DNA from: Buxus sempervirens
Lineage: Eukaryota; Streptophyta; Magnoliopsida; Buxales; Buxaceae
Reading direction: 5' to 3'
Length of the DNA: 64,000 nucleotides
Assembly: GCA_947561395.2 (NCBI GenBank)
Contig: OX387182.1
Coordinates: 4,226,001-4,290,000 of the forward strand
Part shown: positions 31,024 through 44,215 of the stretch, one piece after another
How the letters are laid out: every line of letters starts with the position of its first letter
Position numbering within the stretch: position 1 is the stretch's first letter
The notes under the pieces: generated by a model
What the model was told of the DNA's origin: nothing
The model's database searches: none
The model's input: only the letters and a program-made list of their open reading frames with translations
Translations under genes and position numbers: made by a program

Positions 31024-32049
31024 GTACCTTAAGAGTCTCTCTAGCCGTAAAACGTGAAGAGAGAACTAGGGGAAAGGGGAATAGGTGGATCCATAGGGTA
31101 GACTCCCATGTGCTCTAATCTGTGAGATGTGGCTGTTTTAAATATCCTGATCATGTTTTAATGCTTTTTATGATATATCTGAATGAATAACATGAATCTA
31201 TGATGTTTATAACATGAGATCCCCACTTTTTGATAAAATTTGGATTTTCCACATATTTGCACATACAGCACTGTTTTCGTGATTTTTGTGGTTTTAGGCT
31301 AAGATCTTGGATTTATCATGATCAATATGGTAGATCTGAATCCAAAAGCCTGAAAATAAATTCTAGGGTTTCATGAAGTGGTTTTTAAATTGTTTTTCTA
31401 TTTTTGAGAGAAGACCCTACGGTCTAAATTCTCCCTTTTTGGTGTTTTTCATCAATGTGGATATTTTTGGTTTTTATTTTCTGATTTAATGTGAAATTTG
31501 GGCTTTATCTATATCTTGGACTATTCAAGTTCAATTTTGAAATATTTTATAAAAATCATATTTTTCTAGATTTCTAGAATTTGACTTGAAGCCAGATTTT
31601 TGGATTTTTCAATTTAAATTGAGTTTATTTGATTTTATCTCAATTTTGTTTTGATCATAAAACCCTAGGAATGGTATGATCATATTTGATAGTTCTGGAT
31701 CAATCAGACTATTCACATGAAGAAACCATACAAGTGTGTCTTTTTGTGATTTTTCGTGATTTTTATAGCAAGCTTTTTCCTTTATTTTAACATGAACCAA
31801 TACCTGACAACCACCTTGTGTGGATGAATAGGGATGCCTAACACCTTCCCCTGTTCATAACCTAATCTCCTTACCCATCTCTGGTTGTTTTTTTTAGGAG
31901 GGATATTTTTACCCTAAAATTGCCTTTTGTGGTTATTTAATATTTTGGTGTCCATTCACACCTGAATTGAATGGTGGCGACTCTTTGTTCTATTTAATTC
32001 CGTGTGATGATTGAGGAAATCATTAAATTGATTTTTTCCATGTCTCACA
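31024..32049 (+). mobile_element. Outer solo LTR, right part
   Basis: Continuation of the LTR begun at 7244. It resumes with GTACC and TTAAGAGTCTCTCTAGCCGTAAAACGTGAAG, directly extending the sequence before 8020, and ends TGTCTCACA. GAAGG (32050-32054) completes the target duplication, and the array sequence continues as in the uninterrupted units. Confidence 0.9.
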
Positions 32050-35000
32050 GAAGGAGAATATGAAATTAAACCTAATTTATCGCTTTGCAGATAAAAAGAA
32101 GGAAGAAGAGGAGGAGGAGAGAAGAAGAATAAGAGGAGGAGGACAATAATTTAATTTATCTAGCGGTAAAGTAGAAAAAAACTAAGAAAATTTTAATGAT
32201 GTCATTTTCTTAAATTACTAAAAGCGCAAAATGATATTCCAGCCAAACCACAGAGAAACCAATGTTATTTCAAAAACAATAGGAAGTGTTTGTAATTTAA
32301 TAACTCCCTATGGGAGGTTTGAGTAATTTGGCTCCGATTTTCAAATCTGATTTCCTGGTTGGCAAAAAGGTTTTTTTTTTTTTTGGTAATGCTGGTCGGC
32401 AAGAAGTTGCGAGGGTTTTCCTATGAAACACACTTTTCGAAGTCGTGCTAGGAATGACGGTCAGACGCGCTAGTTGCACACTTGCACGTGAAGTTCACTC
32501 TCTTTGAATTTTAAAAAGCAACGTTGAGCTTAAAAGGCCGACCACTTTTATATAGAAACTTGGTCTAAAGGGCCATTTTTTAATTAAGAAAGAAAAAGAT
32601 TTGATTATATCTACCATTTCTGTGCCATTAAATAAAAATATAGTGCGAAGTTCATAATTCTGACTTTGAAATTTCATATTTCAAAAATATTTTTATTTCT
32701 AAACATGCTGAGAAGTTTTTAAACTTTTTATGTCAAAAAAAAAAAAAAGATATTAAGATGTTATATGCTTTTTTTTTAAAAGACAAATTTATCCTTATTA
32801 ATACTGAAATTTTATTGAGGTTATATGGTATCGATTCGCATCTTTTACAGTTTATGCTGTATACACCCTCTCACATTCAGTTGAGGGTATCGATTCGCAT
32901 CTTTTACAGTTTATGCTGTATACACCCTCTCACATTCCCAAAGTGCCGACTAGACAAGATCCTTTCTTTTTTCTTTTTTTTTTTTTTACTTTTTCATTTT
33001 CAAAAGCAAAATTTTACTTTTGAAAAGCAATACCACAGTAATTACTTATTTAAGAAATGCCTTCAAGTCTTAAAGAAAAGAAGTGATAAAATAAGTATTT
33101 AAGAATAATATCAAGATAAAGTGGTGTCTACAAATATGTTACTTAAAGAAACCAAACTGATTTCAATAAAAAGTTAATTTAAAGAAGTTGACTATTAAGG
33201 CCTCATTTTGCATTCATTCTCAATCTAGGCCAAATGGGTTTGCACGAGATACCTCAAGCTAGGTTTGAATGACCAAATATTTAATTTTCCGATTTTAAAA
33301 TTAGTATAAATATTATTATTATAAGTAAGTCTCTCCTTCTTCTTTTCTTATAAATTAGTATCACCAAATATTTATTATAATATTATTTCTTAAGAATTTT
33401 TTTTTCCAAAAATTTGATAATGAACCCTAGGCATCCTATGTTTTTTGACACTGAAGAAAGGGAATATCTTAGACCCTTTTCTGACCTAACATTTTCTGAT
33501 AATATAACCCAATCCCAATATAATGACCCTCTGATCCAAGATCTTGAAACTGAATTGCCTTCGCAAAATATGGGATTGTCTTCCCTATCACCTAGGAGCA
33601 CTAAGAGGAATAGAACCTCCGGTGTTTGGCTTAATTTTACAATTCAAAATGTAGGGAGTGAAGAGAGAGTAGTGTGTAATCATTGCAAAAAAAAATTTAG
33701 TTGTAAAGGAAAATGTGGTACAGGCCACTTGCAATGGCATTTGCAGAAATGCCTTCCAAAACATAGCCAAATTGACCCTAGGCAAACCCAAATTTCTACT
33801 AGTAGTGTTACTATGAGTAATTTTGTTTTTAATCAAGAAGAAACTAGGCTTGAAATAGTAAAGTGGGTAATTAAAAAAGAATTACCCTTTAGATTAATAG
33901 ATTCTAAAAGATTTAACCGTTTAATAACTAAATATTTAGCACTACAATTTAAATCTTTTTTCACGCCACACTTTAAGAAAGGATGCTATAAAATTATATG
34001 GAAAAATGAAAACTGCATTAATAGAAACTTTTGCAAACAATACCTTTAAGATAGCTTTAACCTCAGATATTTGGACAAGTAGACAACAAATAAGTTATTT
34101 AGCTATAACTGTACATTATATTAATGAAAATTGGAATATGGAAAAAAAGAATAATAACTTTTGAACCACTAGATTCTAGCCATACTGGACTAAATATATC
34201 AAATGCTATAAGTAGAAATCTAAGAAATTATAAAATACACAATAAAATAATGGCTCTAGCACTTGATAATGCAAGTGCTAATAATGTTGCAGTAGGAATA
34301 TTAAGACAACAATTAAACTTAAATATAGATGGAAGTTTATTTTCATGTTAAGTGTGTTTGTCACATCCTTAATTTAGTTGTGCAAGATGGATTAAAAACT
34401 ATTCAACATTATTTAATAAATATTAGAGATGCAGTAAGATTTATAAAACAATCTAGCACAACCGCTAGAGAATTTAAATATTATTGTGAAACTTTAGGAA
34501 AGCAATATAAAAAAATTACCCTAGATGTTGAATATAGGTGGAACTCAACATATTTAATGCTAGAAGCTGCACTAGGATTAAAACAAGAACTTGCAATATT
34601 TTATAAAACTAAAATGCCTGAAAGTGAATTAGAGGAACTTGATTGGCAAATAGCCGAAATGTTAAGAGATTTTTTAAAAGTTTTTTTATGATGCAACAAG
34701 ATATTTATCAGCGGTTTATTACCCAACATCCCCAAGTATTTTAACTTGTTTATATCAAATAAGTATTTGTTTTAAACAATATAGAAATGTACCCATTGCT
34801 AAGGAAATTTGCCCTGCAATGGAAGCTAAAATTTTAAAATATTGGCAAGATATGCCTAATTTATATTGTTTAGCTACTACAATGGACCCTAGGATTAAAT
34901 TAGGAGTGGAAGACTTATAGATGGAATAAATGAGAATATGAATTCTACTTTTCAAATAGATATATGTAAAATAAGAACCCTATTAAAAAGATTTTTTTGT

Positions 35001-35913
35001 GAATACGATACTAGTAGTAGCATACAAGGTCATACGCAAACCCAACAACCACTATTAGATAATTCCCCTTGAAATTTTTTAAGTGGGAGAAGAAAGGAAA
35101 AACAACCAGCATCTAGTACTGGGGGATCATTTGAATTAATGATTTATTTAGAAAGCCCCCAATAAGTTTCAATACTATGGAAGAGCAGAATGCTTTTAAC
35201 ATTTTGACATGGTGGAAGAAAAATCAGGTTAATTATCCTGTGCTTTCCGCCATGGCATGTGATCTACTAATGGTTCCGGTGTCCACAGTTGCATCGGAAT
35301 CAGCTTTTAGCGCAGGTGGATGAACCGTGGACGACAACAAGAGCAGATTAACGCCGGAGATGGTGCAAATATGTGTCAGTCTTACAGATTGGTTAAGGGC
35401 GGAACTGAGAGATCAGGAATATGAAGATGATCAACTTGCTGGAGACTTTGATGATTTGAATATTGATGAATTTAGTCAACTAGATTAGTCTAATTTTTGT
35501 TATAATTTTTGTAGTCAAAGTATACGAACTGTACTTTCTCTTTTTTTTTCTTTTAAACTGCAAATGAAAGATAGATGAGTGGGTGCCAACCTAGTTGGGA
35601 TGTGTTTATACTATAGTGATGCAGTATTATTTGTTCAAGTAATTATGTAATTTTTGCAAAGTTATAACTGTACTTGTGATAATTAATGAATTTATATTTT
35701 TTTGAGCAAAATCTATCTCAATATGTGTAAGACAATTTTGTGAATAATAAAAGTATTTTTCCGAAATTTTCTGTGATTTTTTGGGATTTTTTTTTGCATT
35801 TTTTTAATTAAAGGGGTTTGGCCCGGCCTGGCACGCCTGCTGGGGTGTGCCGTGCCGGGCCTAGGTACCTGGCAAAACGGGCCTGGCGTGCTGCGGCCCG
35901 CCGCTCAACCCTA
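32050..35913. repeat. Tandem-array unit A, right part
   Basis: Resumes array unit A after the nested insertions and matches 37214-41191 of unit B. It contains purine-rich GAAGAAGAGG, an AT-rich interval, a 60-base duplication at 32823-32940 (GTATCGATTCGCATCTTTTA...CCCTCTCACATTC twice) where units B to D have a G-rich minisatellite, and a hAT copy. In the 32340-32500 segment it shares variants with unit C, not with B or D. Confidence 0.85.
33414..35913 (+). pseudogene. hAT transposase copy A (dead)
   Basis: Coding remnants of an Ac/RICESLEEPER-like hAT transposase. A BED zinc finger (CNHC...CGTGHLQWHLQKCLPKH) lies around 33675-33770, followed by the RNase H-like central region (LALDNASANN, CHILNLVVQDG, YRWNSTYLML) and the C-terminal hAT dimerisation domain (YPVLSAMACDLLMVPVSTVAS, SRLTPEMVQ) at 35175-35486. 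Lesions include an extra T near 33957, a frameshift in the A-run near 34145, a TAG at 34918, a TGA at 35070 and a TGA at 35321. The 3' end has a GC-rich subterminal region and the end CTCAACCCTA at 35904-35913. The matching 5' end was not found, so the copy is probably 5'-truncated. Confidence 0.85.
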
Positions 35914-35916
35914 CTA

Positions 35917-36013
35917 TCATAGATGAAGCAAAGCATAGTTGTGACAATCTTGAGTTCTGGTCGATCAAGAATATATATAGGGAAGCAAATAATGTCGCGG
36001 ACGTTCTTGCAAG
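35917..36013 (+). pseudogene. LINE RNase H fragment (unit B)
   Basis: The plus strand reads IDEAKHSCDNLEFWSIKN then IYREANNVADVLASV, typical of the C-terminal RNase H-like domain of plant LINE ORF2. It sits back to back with the RT fragment on the opposite strand, so the LINE debris is rearranged. Copies occur at about 41195 and 47223 but not in unit A. Confidence 0.7.
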
Positions 36014-36068
36014 TGTCTCCAGTAAAGTCTTTAACTTTTTGGTCTACATTAATCCTTTTTTTATCATG

Positions 36069-36500
36069 CTAAGTCAATGTATTAATTGATGGCTGATCCT
36101 CTATCCAATTATTAGTCCAGAAATTAATCCTATCTCCATTCCCAAGGTTCCATGGACGACCCTTTCTCAAATTATCTCTATTCTTTGGGAAATGTTGATA
36201 TTTTAAATACTTTTGTTTGATGACTTGGACCCATTGATATTGATCTTTCATAAGAAATTTCCATCCCAATTTCATCAGAGACCTCATTGACATCAATAGA
36301 ATTTCTTATCCCCAGTTCCCCTTTTCTGAGCTACATATTCTTCCCCAATTGATAGTGTGGATGTGTTTTTTATTATTTTCATCATTCCTTAAGAAATCTC
36401 TTTGTATTCTATCAATTTTTTCTCTAGTTTTCTTCTGGGAAAGCTGGTTAGAGCACATAGCCTATTGAGGGATAGTAGCATGGAAAGTGAGGCTTTTCTC
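36069..36500 (-). pseudogene. LINE reverse transcriptase C-terminal remnant (unit B)
   Basis: Copy of the fragment at 6093-6520 (MKLGWKFLMKDQYQWVQVIK...LGNGDRINFWTNNW). It shares with units C and D a short deletion near 36328 relative to unit A. The same frameshift separates the two coding pieces. Confidence 0.75.
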
Positions 36501-38013
36501 AAGGGCAGGTAGAGTTTGTTCCAATAAAATCCCAAAAAATGCCTTCAAGTCTTAAAGAAGTGTCTAATTGTCTATATATTACTTAAAATAAACAAATTGT
36601 ACAAAGTTAATTTTTAGAGAAAGAAGTCGACTACTAAGGCTAAGGCCTCATTTTGATTTCATTTTCAATCTGGGTCAAATGGGTTTGCACAAGATATCTC
36701 AAGCTAAGTTTGAATGACTCGTAAGTTGCTTTTTGTTCCTTTAAAGCTTATAAATATTACAAGTTTGTTATTATTCTAATTTTGAAAAACAAAAAAAGCT
36801 TTTTATGAATGATAAGTCCATCTTTATTAGGTAAGGAATTCTTTAAAAACAAGTTTGAAGTATATCCCTCAAGGTTTTTGAACATTATAAGTTTGCTACC
36901 TAATGCTAGTTAGAGCATTTTAATTTGGTTGAAGACTATTTCCTCTGGTACCACTAAGTGATACCAACGTGAATTGAACGGACAAATGCCCATGTCAGGA
37001 GAGGGCCTTGCATTCCCAAACCCCATTGCAATTGGTGGTATCACGGTACCATTGGATTTTGCGACCAAAGGAAATGCATTCTATCTAGTTACAACCGGCA
37101 GTGGTTTATCAGTTATTTTATCTAATGATAGGTATAAAATTGGTGTTTTTGGAAAAAAAATAGAAAGAGGAAAAAGGAAAAAGAAATAAAAAAAATAGTA
37201 AACAATGACATATGGAAGGAGAATATGAAATTAAACCTAATTTATTGCTTTGCAGATAAAAAGGAGGAAGAGGAAAGAAGAAGAAGAAGAGGAGGATGAC
37301 AATAATTTAATTTAATTTATCTAGCGGTAAAGTAGAAAAAACTAAAAAAATTTTAATGATGTCATTTTCTTAAATTGCTAAAAGCGCAAAATGATATTAC
37401 AGCTAAACCACAGAGAAACCAATGTTATTTCAAAAACAATAGGAAGTGTTTGTAATTTAATAACTCCCTATGAGAGGTTTAGATAATTTGACTCTGATTT
37501 TCAAGTCTGATTTCCTGGTCGGCAGGGAGTTGCGAGGATTTTCCAATCGAGACACATTTTTCGAAGTCGTGCTAGGAATGACTGTCGTACGCGCTAGTTG
37601 CACGTGAAGTTCACTCTCTTTGAATTTTAAAAAGCAACGTTGAACTTAAAAGGCCGACCACTTTTATAACCACTTTTATATAGCAACTTGGTCTAAAGGG
37701 CCATTTTTTAATTAAGAAAGAAAAAGATTTGATTTTATCTACCATTTCTGTGCCATTAAATAGAAATATAGTGCGAAGTTCATAATTCTGACTTTGAAAT
37801 TTCATATTTCAAAAATATTTTTATTTCTAAACATGCTGAGAAGTTTTTAAACTTTCTATGTCCCCAAAAAAAAAAATATTAAGATGTCATATGCTTATTT
37901 TTTAAAAGACAAATTTATCCTTATAAATATTGAGATTTTATAGAGGTTATATGGCACCGATTGCATCTTTACCGCTTATGTTGTATATACCCACTCACAT
38001 TCAGTTTCGGGAT

Positions 38014-38190
38014 GGGGGGGGGGGGGGGGGGGGGGGGGCCACCATTCACTCTTGGGCCCCACACAATGAATGTGAGGGGTTGTACACCCCCTTACATTTA
38101 GTGGGGGCCCACCATTCATTTAATGGTGGGCCCCACACAATGAATAATGGTGGGCCCCACACAATGAATGTGAGGGGCTATCTCGCCATT
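38014..38190. repeat. G25 run and G-rich minisatellite (unit B)
   Basis: A run of 25 G (38014-38038) is followed by repeated CCACCATTCA...GGGCCCCACACAATGAATG motifs in inverted and direct order. Copy number and G-run length differ in the other units (44086-44215, 49312-49440), and unit A has a different duplication here. Confidence 0.85.
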
Positions 38191-38681
38191 CATATGAACC
38201 TTCCCAAAGTGCTGACTAGACAAGATCCTTTCCTTTTTTTTTTTTTTTTTTTTACTTTTTCGTTTTGAAAAGCAAAATTTTACTTTTGAAAAGCAATACC
38301 AAAGTAATTACTTATTTAAGAAATGCCTTCAAGTCTTAAAGAAAAGAAGTGGTAAAATAAGTATTCAAAGAATAATCTCAAGATAAAGTGGTGTCTACAA
38401 ATATGTTACTTAAAGGAACCAAACTGATTTCAATAAAAAGTTAATTTAAAGAAGTTGACTATTAAGGCCTCATTTTGCATTCATTCTCAATCCAGGCCAA
38501 ATGGGTTTGCACAAGATACCTCAAGCTAGGTTTGAATGACCAAATATTTAATTTTCCGATTTTAAAATTAGTATAAATATTATTATTATAAGTAAGTCTC
38601 TCCTTCTTCCTTTCTTATAAATTAGTATCACCAAATATTTATTATAATATTATTTATTAAGAATTTTTTTTTTCCAAAAAT

Positions 38682-41191
38682 TTGATAATGGACCCTAGGC
38701 ATCCTATGTTTTTTGACATTGAAGAAAGGGAATATCTTATACCCTTTTCTGACCTAACATTTTCTGATAATATAACCCAACCCCAATATAATGACCCTCT
38801 GATCCAAGATCTTGAAACTGAATTGCCTTCGCAAAATATGGGATTGTCTTCCCTATCACCTAGGAGCACCAAGAGGAATAGAACCTCCGGTGTTTGGCTC
38901 AATTTTACAATTCAAAATGTAGGGAGTGAAGAGAGGGTAGTGTGTAATCATTGCAAAAAAAAAAATTTAGTTGTAAAGGAAAATGTGGTACAGGCCACTT
39001 GCAATGGCATTTGCAAAAATGCCTTCCAAAACATGGCCAAATTGACCCTAGGCAAACCCAAATTTCTACTAGTAGTGTTACTATGAGTAATTTTGTTTTT
39101 AATCAAGAAGAAACTAGGCTTGAAATAGTAAAGTGGGTAATTAAAAAAGAATTACCCTTTAGATTAATAGATTCTAAAAGATTTAACCGTTTAATAACTA
39201 AATATTTAGCACCACAATTTAAATCTTTTTCACGCCACACTTTAAGAAAGGATGCTATAAAATTATATGGAAAAATGAAAATTGCATTAATAGAAACTTT
39301 TTCAAACAATACCTTTGAGATAGCTTTAATCTCAGATATTTGGACAAGTAGACAACAAATAAGTTATTTAGCTATAACTGTACATTATATTAATGAAAAT
39401 TGGAATATGGAAAAAAAGAATAATAACTTTTGAACCACTAGATTCTAGCCATACTGGACTAAATATATCAAATGCTATAAGTAGAAATCTAAGAAATTAT
39501 AAAATACACAATAAAATAATGGCTCTAGCACTTGATAATGCAAGTGCTAATAATGTTGCAGTAGGAATATTAAGACAACAATTAAACTTAAATATAGATG
39601 GAAGTTTATTTCATGTTAAGTGTGCTTGTCACATCCTTAATTTAGTTGTGCAAGATGGATTAAAAACTATTCAACATTATTTAATAAATATTAGAGATGC
39701 AGTAAGATTTATAAAACAATCTAGCACAACTGCTAGAGAATTTAAATATTATTGTGAAACTTTAGGAAAGCAATATAAAAAAATTACCCTAGATGTTGAA
39801 TATAGGTGGAATTCAACATATTTAATGCTAGAAGCTGCACTAGGATTAAAACAAGAATTTGCAATATTTTATAAAACTAAAATGCCTGAAAGTGAATTAG
39901 AGGAACTTGATTGGCAAATAGCCGAAATGTTAAGAGATTTTTTAAAAGTTTTTTATGATGCAACAAGATATTTATCAGCGGTTTATTACCCAACATCCCC
40001 AAGTATTTTAACTTGTTTATATCAAATAAGTATTTGTTTTAAACAATATAGAAATGTACCCATTGCTAAGGAAATTTGCCCTGCAATGGAAGCTAAAATT
40101 TTAAAATATTGGCAAGATATGCCTAATTTATATTGTTTAGCTACTACAATGGACCCTAGGATTAAATTAGGAGTGGAAGACTTATAGATGGAATAAATGA
40201 GAATATGAATTCTACTTTTCAAATAGATATATGTAAAATAAGAACCTTATTAAAAAGATTTTTTTGTGAATACGATACTAGTAGTAGCATACAAGGTCTT
40301 ACGCAAACCCAACAACCACTACTAGATAATTCCCCTTGAAATTTTTTAAGTGGGAGAAGAAAGGAAAAACAACCAGCATCTAGTAGTGGGGGATCATTTG
40401 AATTAATGATTTATTTAGAAAGCCCCCAATAAGTTTCAATACTATGGAAGAGCAGAATGCTTTTAACATTTTGACATGGTGGAAGAAAAATCAGGTTAAT
40501 TATCCTGTGCTTTCCGCCATGGCATGTGATCTACTAATGGTTCCGGTGTTCACAGTTGCATCGGAATTAGCTTTTAGCGCAGGTGGACGAATCGTGGACG
40601 ACAACAAGAGCAGATTAACGCCGGAGATGGTGCAAATATGTGTCAGTCTTACAGATTGGTTAAGGGCGAAACTGAGAGATCAGGAATATGAAGATGATCA
40701 ACTTGCTGGAGACTTCGATGATTTGAATATTGATGAATTTAGTCAACTAGATTAGTCTAAGTTTTGTTATAGTTTTTGTAATCAAAGTATACGAACTGTA
40801 CTTTCTCTTTTTTTTTTCTTTTAAACTGCAAATGAAAGATAGATGAGTGGGTGCCAACCTAGTTGGGATGTGCTTATACTATAGTGATGCAGTATTATTT
40901 GTTCAAGTAATTATGTAATTTTTGCAAAGTTGTAACTGTACTTGTGATAATTAATGAATTTATATTTTTTTGAGCAAAATCTATCTCAATATGTGTAAGA
41001 CAATTTTGTGAATAATAAAAGTATTTTTCCGAAATTTTTTGTGATTTTTTGGGATTTTTTTTTGCATTTTTTTTAATTAAAGGGGTTTGGCCCGCCAGGC
41101 CCGGCCTGGCACGCCTGCTGGGGTGTGCCGGGCCGGGCCTAGGTACCCGGCAAAACGGGCCTGGCGTGCCGCGGCCCGCCGCTCAACCCTA
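38682..41191 (+). pseudogene. hAT transposase copy B (dead)
   Basis: The best preserved of the three copies. BED finger around 38940-39040 (a frameshift in an A-run near 38960 interrupts it), central region largely open at 39393-40187, dimerisation domain open at 40444-40755. Lesions shared with copies A and C: frameshift in the A-run near 39413, TAG at 40185-40187, and a TGA within TTCCCCTTGAAA near 40337. The 3' end is CTCAACCCTA at 41182-41191. Substitutions such as FTVASELAFSAGGRIV differ from copies A and C. Confidence 0.85.
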
Positions 41192-41346
41192 CTATCATAG
41201 ATGAAGCAAAGCATAGTTGTGACAATCTTGAGTTCTGGTCGATCAAGAATATATATAGGGAAGCAAATAATGTCGCGGACGTTCTTGCAAGTGTCCCCAG
41301 TAAAGTCTTTAACTTTTTGGTCTACATTAATCCTTTTTTTATCATG

Positions 41347-41780
41347 CTAAGTCAATGTATTAATTGATGGCTGATCCTCTATCCAATTATTAGTCCAGAA
41401 ATTAATCCTATCTCCATTCCCAAGGTTCCATGGACGACCCTTTCTCAAATTATCTCTATTCTTTGGGAAATGTTGATATTTTAAATACTTTTGTTTGATG
41501 ACTTGGACCCATTGATATTGATCTTTCTTAAGAAATTTCCATCCCAATTTCATCAGAGACCTCATTGACATCAATAGAATTTCTTATCCCCATTTCCCCT
41601 TTTCTGAGCTACATATTCTTCTCCAATTGATAGTGTGGATGTGTTTTTTATTATTTTCATCATTCCTTAAGAAATCTCTTTGTATTCTATCAATTTTTTC
41701 TCTAGTTTTCTTCTGGGAAAGCTGGTTAGAGCACATAGCCTATTGAGGGATAGTAGCATGGAAAGTGAGGCTTTTCTCAA
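41347..41780 (-). pseudogene. LINE reverse transcriptase C-terminal remnant (unit C)
   Basis: Third copy of the RT fragment (MKLGWKFLKKDQYQWVQVIK...NFWTNNWIEDQ), preceded by the plus-strand RNase H fragment at about 41195-41290. Same lesions as in unit B. Confidence 0.75.
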
Positions 41781-42917
41781 GGGCAGGTAGAGTTTGTTCC
41801 AATAAAATCCCAAAAAATGCCTTCAAGTCTTAAAGAAGTGTCTAATTGTCTATATATTACTTAAAATAAACAAATTGTACAAAGTTAATTTTTAGAGAAA
41901 GAAGTCGACTACTAAGGCTAAGGCCTCATTTTGATTTCATTTTCAATCTGGGTCAAATGGGTTTGCACAAAATATCTCAAGCTAAGTTTGAATGACTCGT
42001 AAGTTGCTTTTTGTTCCTTTAAAGCTTATAAATATTACAAGTTTGTTATTATTCTAATTTTGAAAAACAAAAAAAGCTTTTTATGAATGATAAGTCCATC
42101 TTTATTAGGTAAAGAATTCTTTAAAAACAAGTTTGAAGTATATCCCTCAAGGTTTTTGAACATTATAAGTTTGCTACCTAATGCTAGTTAGAGCATTTTA
42201 ATTTGGTTGAAGACTATTTCCTCTGGTACCACTAAGTGATACCAACGTGAATTGAACGGACAAATGCCCATGTCAGGAGAGGGCCTTGCATTCCCAAACC
42301 CCATTGCAATTGGTGGTATCACGGTACCATTGGATTTTGCGACCAAAGGAAATGCATTCTATCTAGTTACAACCGGCAGTGGTTTATCAGTTATTTTATC
42401 TAATGATAGGTATAAAATTGGTGTTTTTGGAAAAAAAAATAGAAAGAGGAAAAAGGAAAAAGAAATAAAAAAAATAGTAAACAATGACATATGGAAGGAG
42501 AATATGAAATTAAACCTAATTTATTGCTTTGCAGATAAAAAGGAGGAAGAGGAAAGAAGAAGAAGAAGAGGAGGATGACAATAATTTAATTTAATTTATC
42601 TAGCGGTAAAGTAGAAAAAACTAAAAAAATTTTAATGATGTCGTTTTCTTAAATAGCTAAAAGCGCAAAATGATATTCCAGCTAAACCACAGAGAAACCA
42701 ATGTTATTTCAAAAACAATAGGAAGTGTTTGTAATTTAATAACTCCCTATGGGAGGTTTGAGTAATTTGGCTCCGATTTTCAAATCTGATTTTCTGGTCG
42801 GCAAGAAGGTTTTTTTTTTTGGTAATGCTGGTCGGCAAGAAGTTGCGAGGGTTTTCCTATGAAACACACTTTTCGAAGTCGTGCTAGGAATGATGGTCGG
42901 ACGCGCTAGTTGCACAC

Positions 42918-43695
42918 TTTTTTTTTTTTTGATGAACTAGCAGGCTATGCACTTTCATTAATAATTAAAGATATTACAAGAGCATTGGCCATTAGCCAGT
43001 ATACCACAAAAACCAAACAAAAACAATAAAAGGAAAGGAAGATCCAGGATACCATGGGATCGATAAACCCAAACCAAACTGTTGCAAATCTTGATGAAAT
43101 GTCAGATCTGTTGCCGAAGCAACATAAAACCACCTGAATAGGGGTAGAATCTGACGAAGGGTCCGTGTACAAACGGATTAGAGATCCCAATAAAGGGGAT
43201 AAAACCACCACCGTCAAAGACGGGATGCGAGGTGGGAGAGTAATCGGGAAACCGATACTCATCCCGGTAAAGACATGCAACAGGTGGAAGGTTTGAAAGA
43301 CGCCCTGGAAACCAGCATCTCCCTTCAACAAGTCCTTCCAACTTAAACAACCAAAAACACAGAGAAACAAAGACACACTAGAGCTGAATCCACCGACATG
43401 GAGCTGCACCAGCAAAACCATCCATATCCCAGGGCTGAAAAAACCCACAAAAAACCAACGACAAACACTCCCAATATAACTGGTGCGACCATCAACTAAC
43501 AAAAGTAAACCAACGGAAAGGAAGAACACGGGGGTTGCATTATCTGAAGATCCACCAACGCTTAAATATCTGCAACCCCCTTCTTTATCCCCATCAGGGT
43601 CGTCCGTGTCTTCTTCCATCTCTGCAGCCATACTCGAAGGATTCAAACTGACCACCAAATTTGAACGAACAATAGTCCGGCAAAAAACCCCCGTG
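42918..43695 (-). mobile_element. 5'-truncated LINE-type insertion with poly(A), unit C only
   Basis: On the minus strand the segment ends TTATTAATGAAAGTGCATAG then CCTGCTAGTTCATC followed by a poly(A) tail (T-run at 42918-42930 on plus), a common 3' end of plant L1 elements. It is absent from units A, B and D. About 12 bases of the target seen in unit A are missing and no clear target duplication remains. A minus-strand frame of 251 codons through it (42945-43700) has no recognisable domain and is probably 3' UTR. Confidence 0.75.
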
Positions 43696-44085
43696 TTCAC
43701 TCTCTTTGAATTTTAAAAAGCAACGTTGAGCTTAAAAGGCCGACCACTTTTATATAGCAACTTGGTCTAAAGGGCCATTTTTTAATTAAAAAAGAAAAAG
43801 ATTTGATTATATCTACCATTTCTGTGCCATTAAATAAAAATATAGTGCGAAGTTCATAATTCTGACTTTGAAATTTCACATTTCAAAAATATTTTTATTT
43901 CTAAACATGCTGAGAAGTTTTTAAACTTTTTATGTCAAAAAAAAAAAAAGATATTAAGATGTCATATGCTTTTTTTTTAAAAGACAAATTTATCCTTACT
44001 AATACTGAAATTTTATTGAGATTATATGGCATCGATTCACACCTTTTACAGTTTGTGCTGTATACACCCTCTCACATTCAGTTGG

Positions 44086-44215
44086 GGGGGGGGGGGGGCC
44101 ACGCGCCACCATTCATTTGGGGGGCCCACACAATGAATGAGAGGGGCTTACATTTAAGGAGGGGGGCCACCATTCATTTAATGTTGGGCCCCACACAATG
44201 AATGTGAGGGGCTGT
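44086..44215. repeat. G-rich minisatellite (unit C)
   Basis: A G-run followed by GCCACCATTCATT and CCACACAATGAATG motifs. It is a shorter, rearranged version of the unit B minisatellite. Confidence 0.75.

Larger units (their letters stand above)
35914..41191. repeat. Tandem-array unit B (5278 bp)
   Basis: It runs from just after the 3' end of hAT copy A to the 3' end of hAT copy B. Order: LINE RNase H fragment (plus), LINE RT fragment (minus), block related to the Ca2+-ATPase upstream region, G-rich minisatellite, hAT copy. Nearly identical to units A and C over the shared parts. Between 37490 and 38000 it shares variants with unit D rather than with A or C. Confidence 0.88.

Noticed and set aside
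42945-43700. 251-codon minus-strand frame in unit C
   Set aside because: It lies within a LINE 3' end with poly(A), lacks recognisable domains and crosses the insertion boundary.
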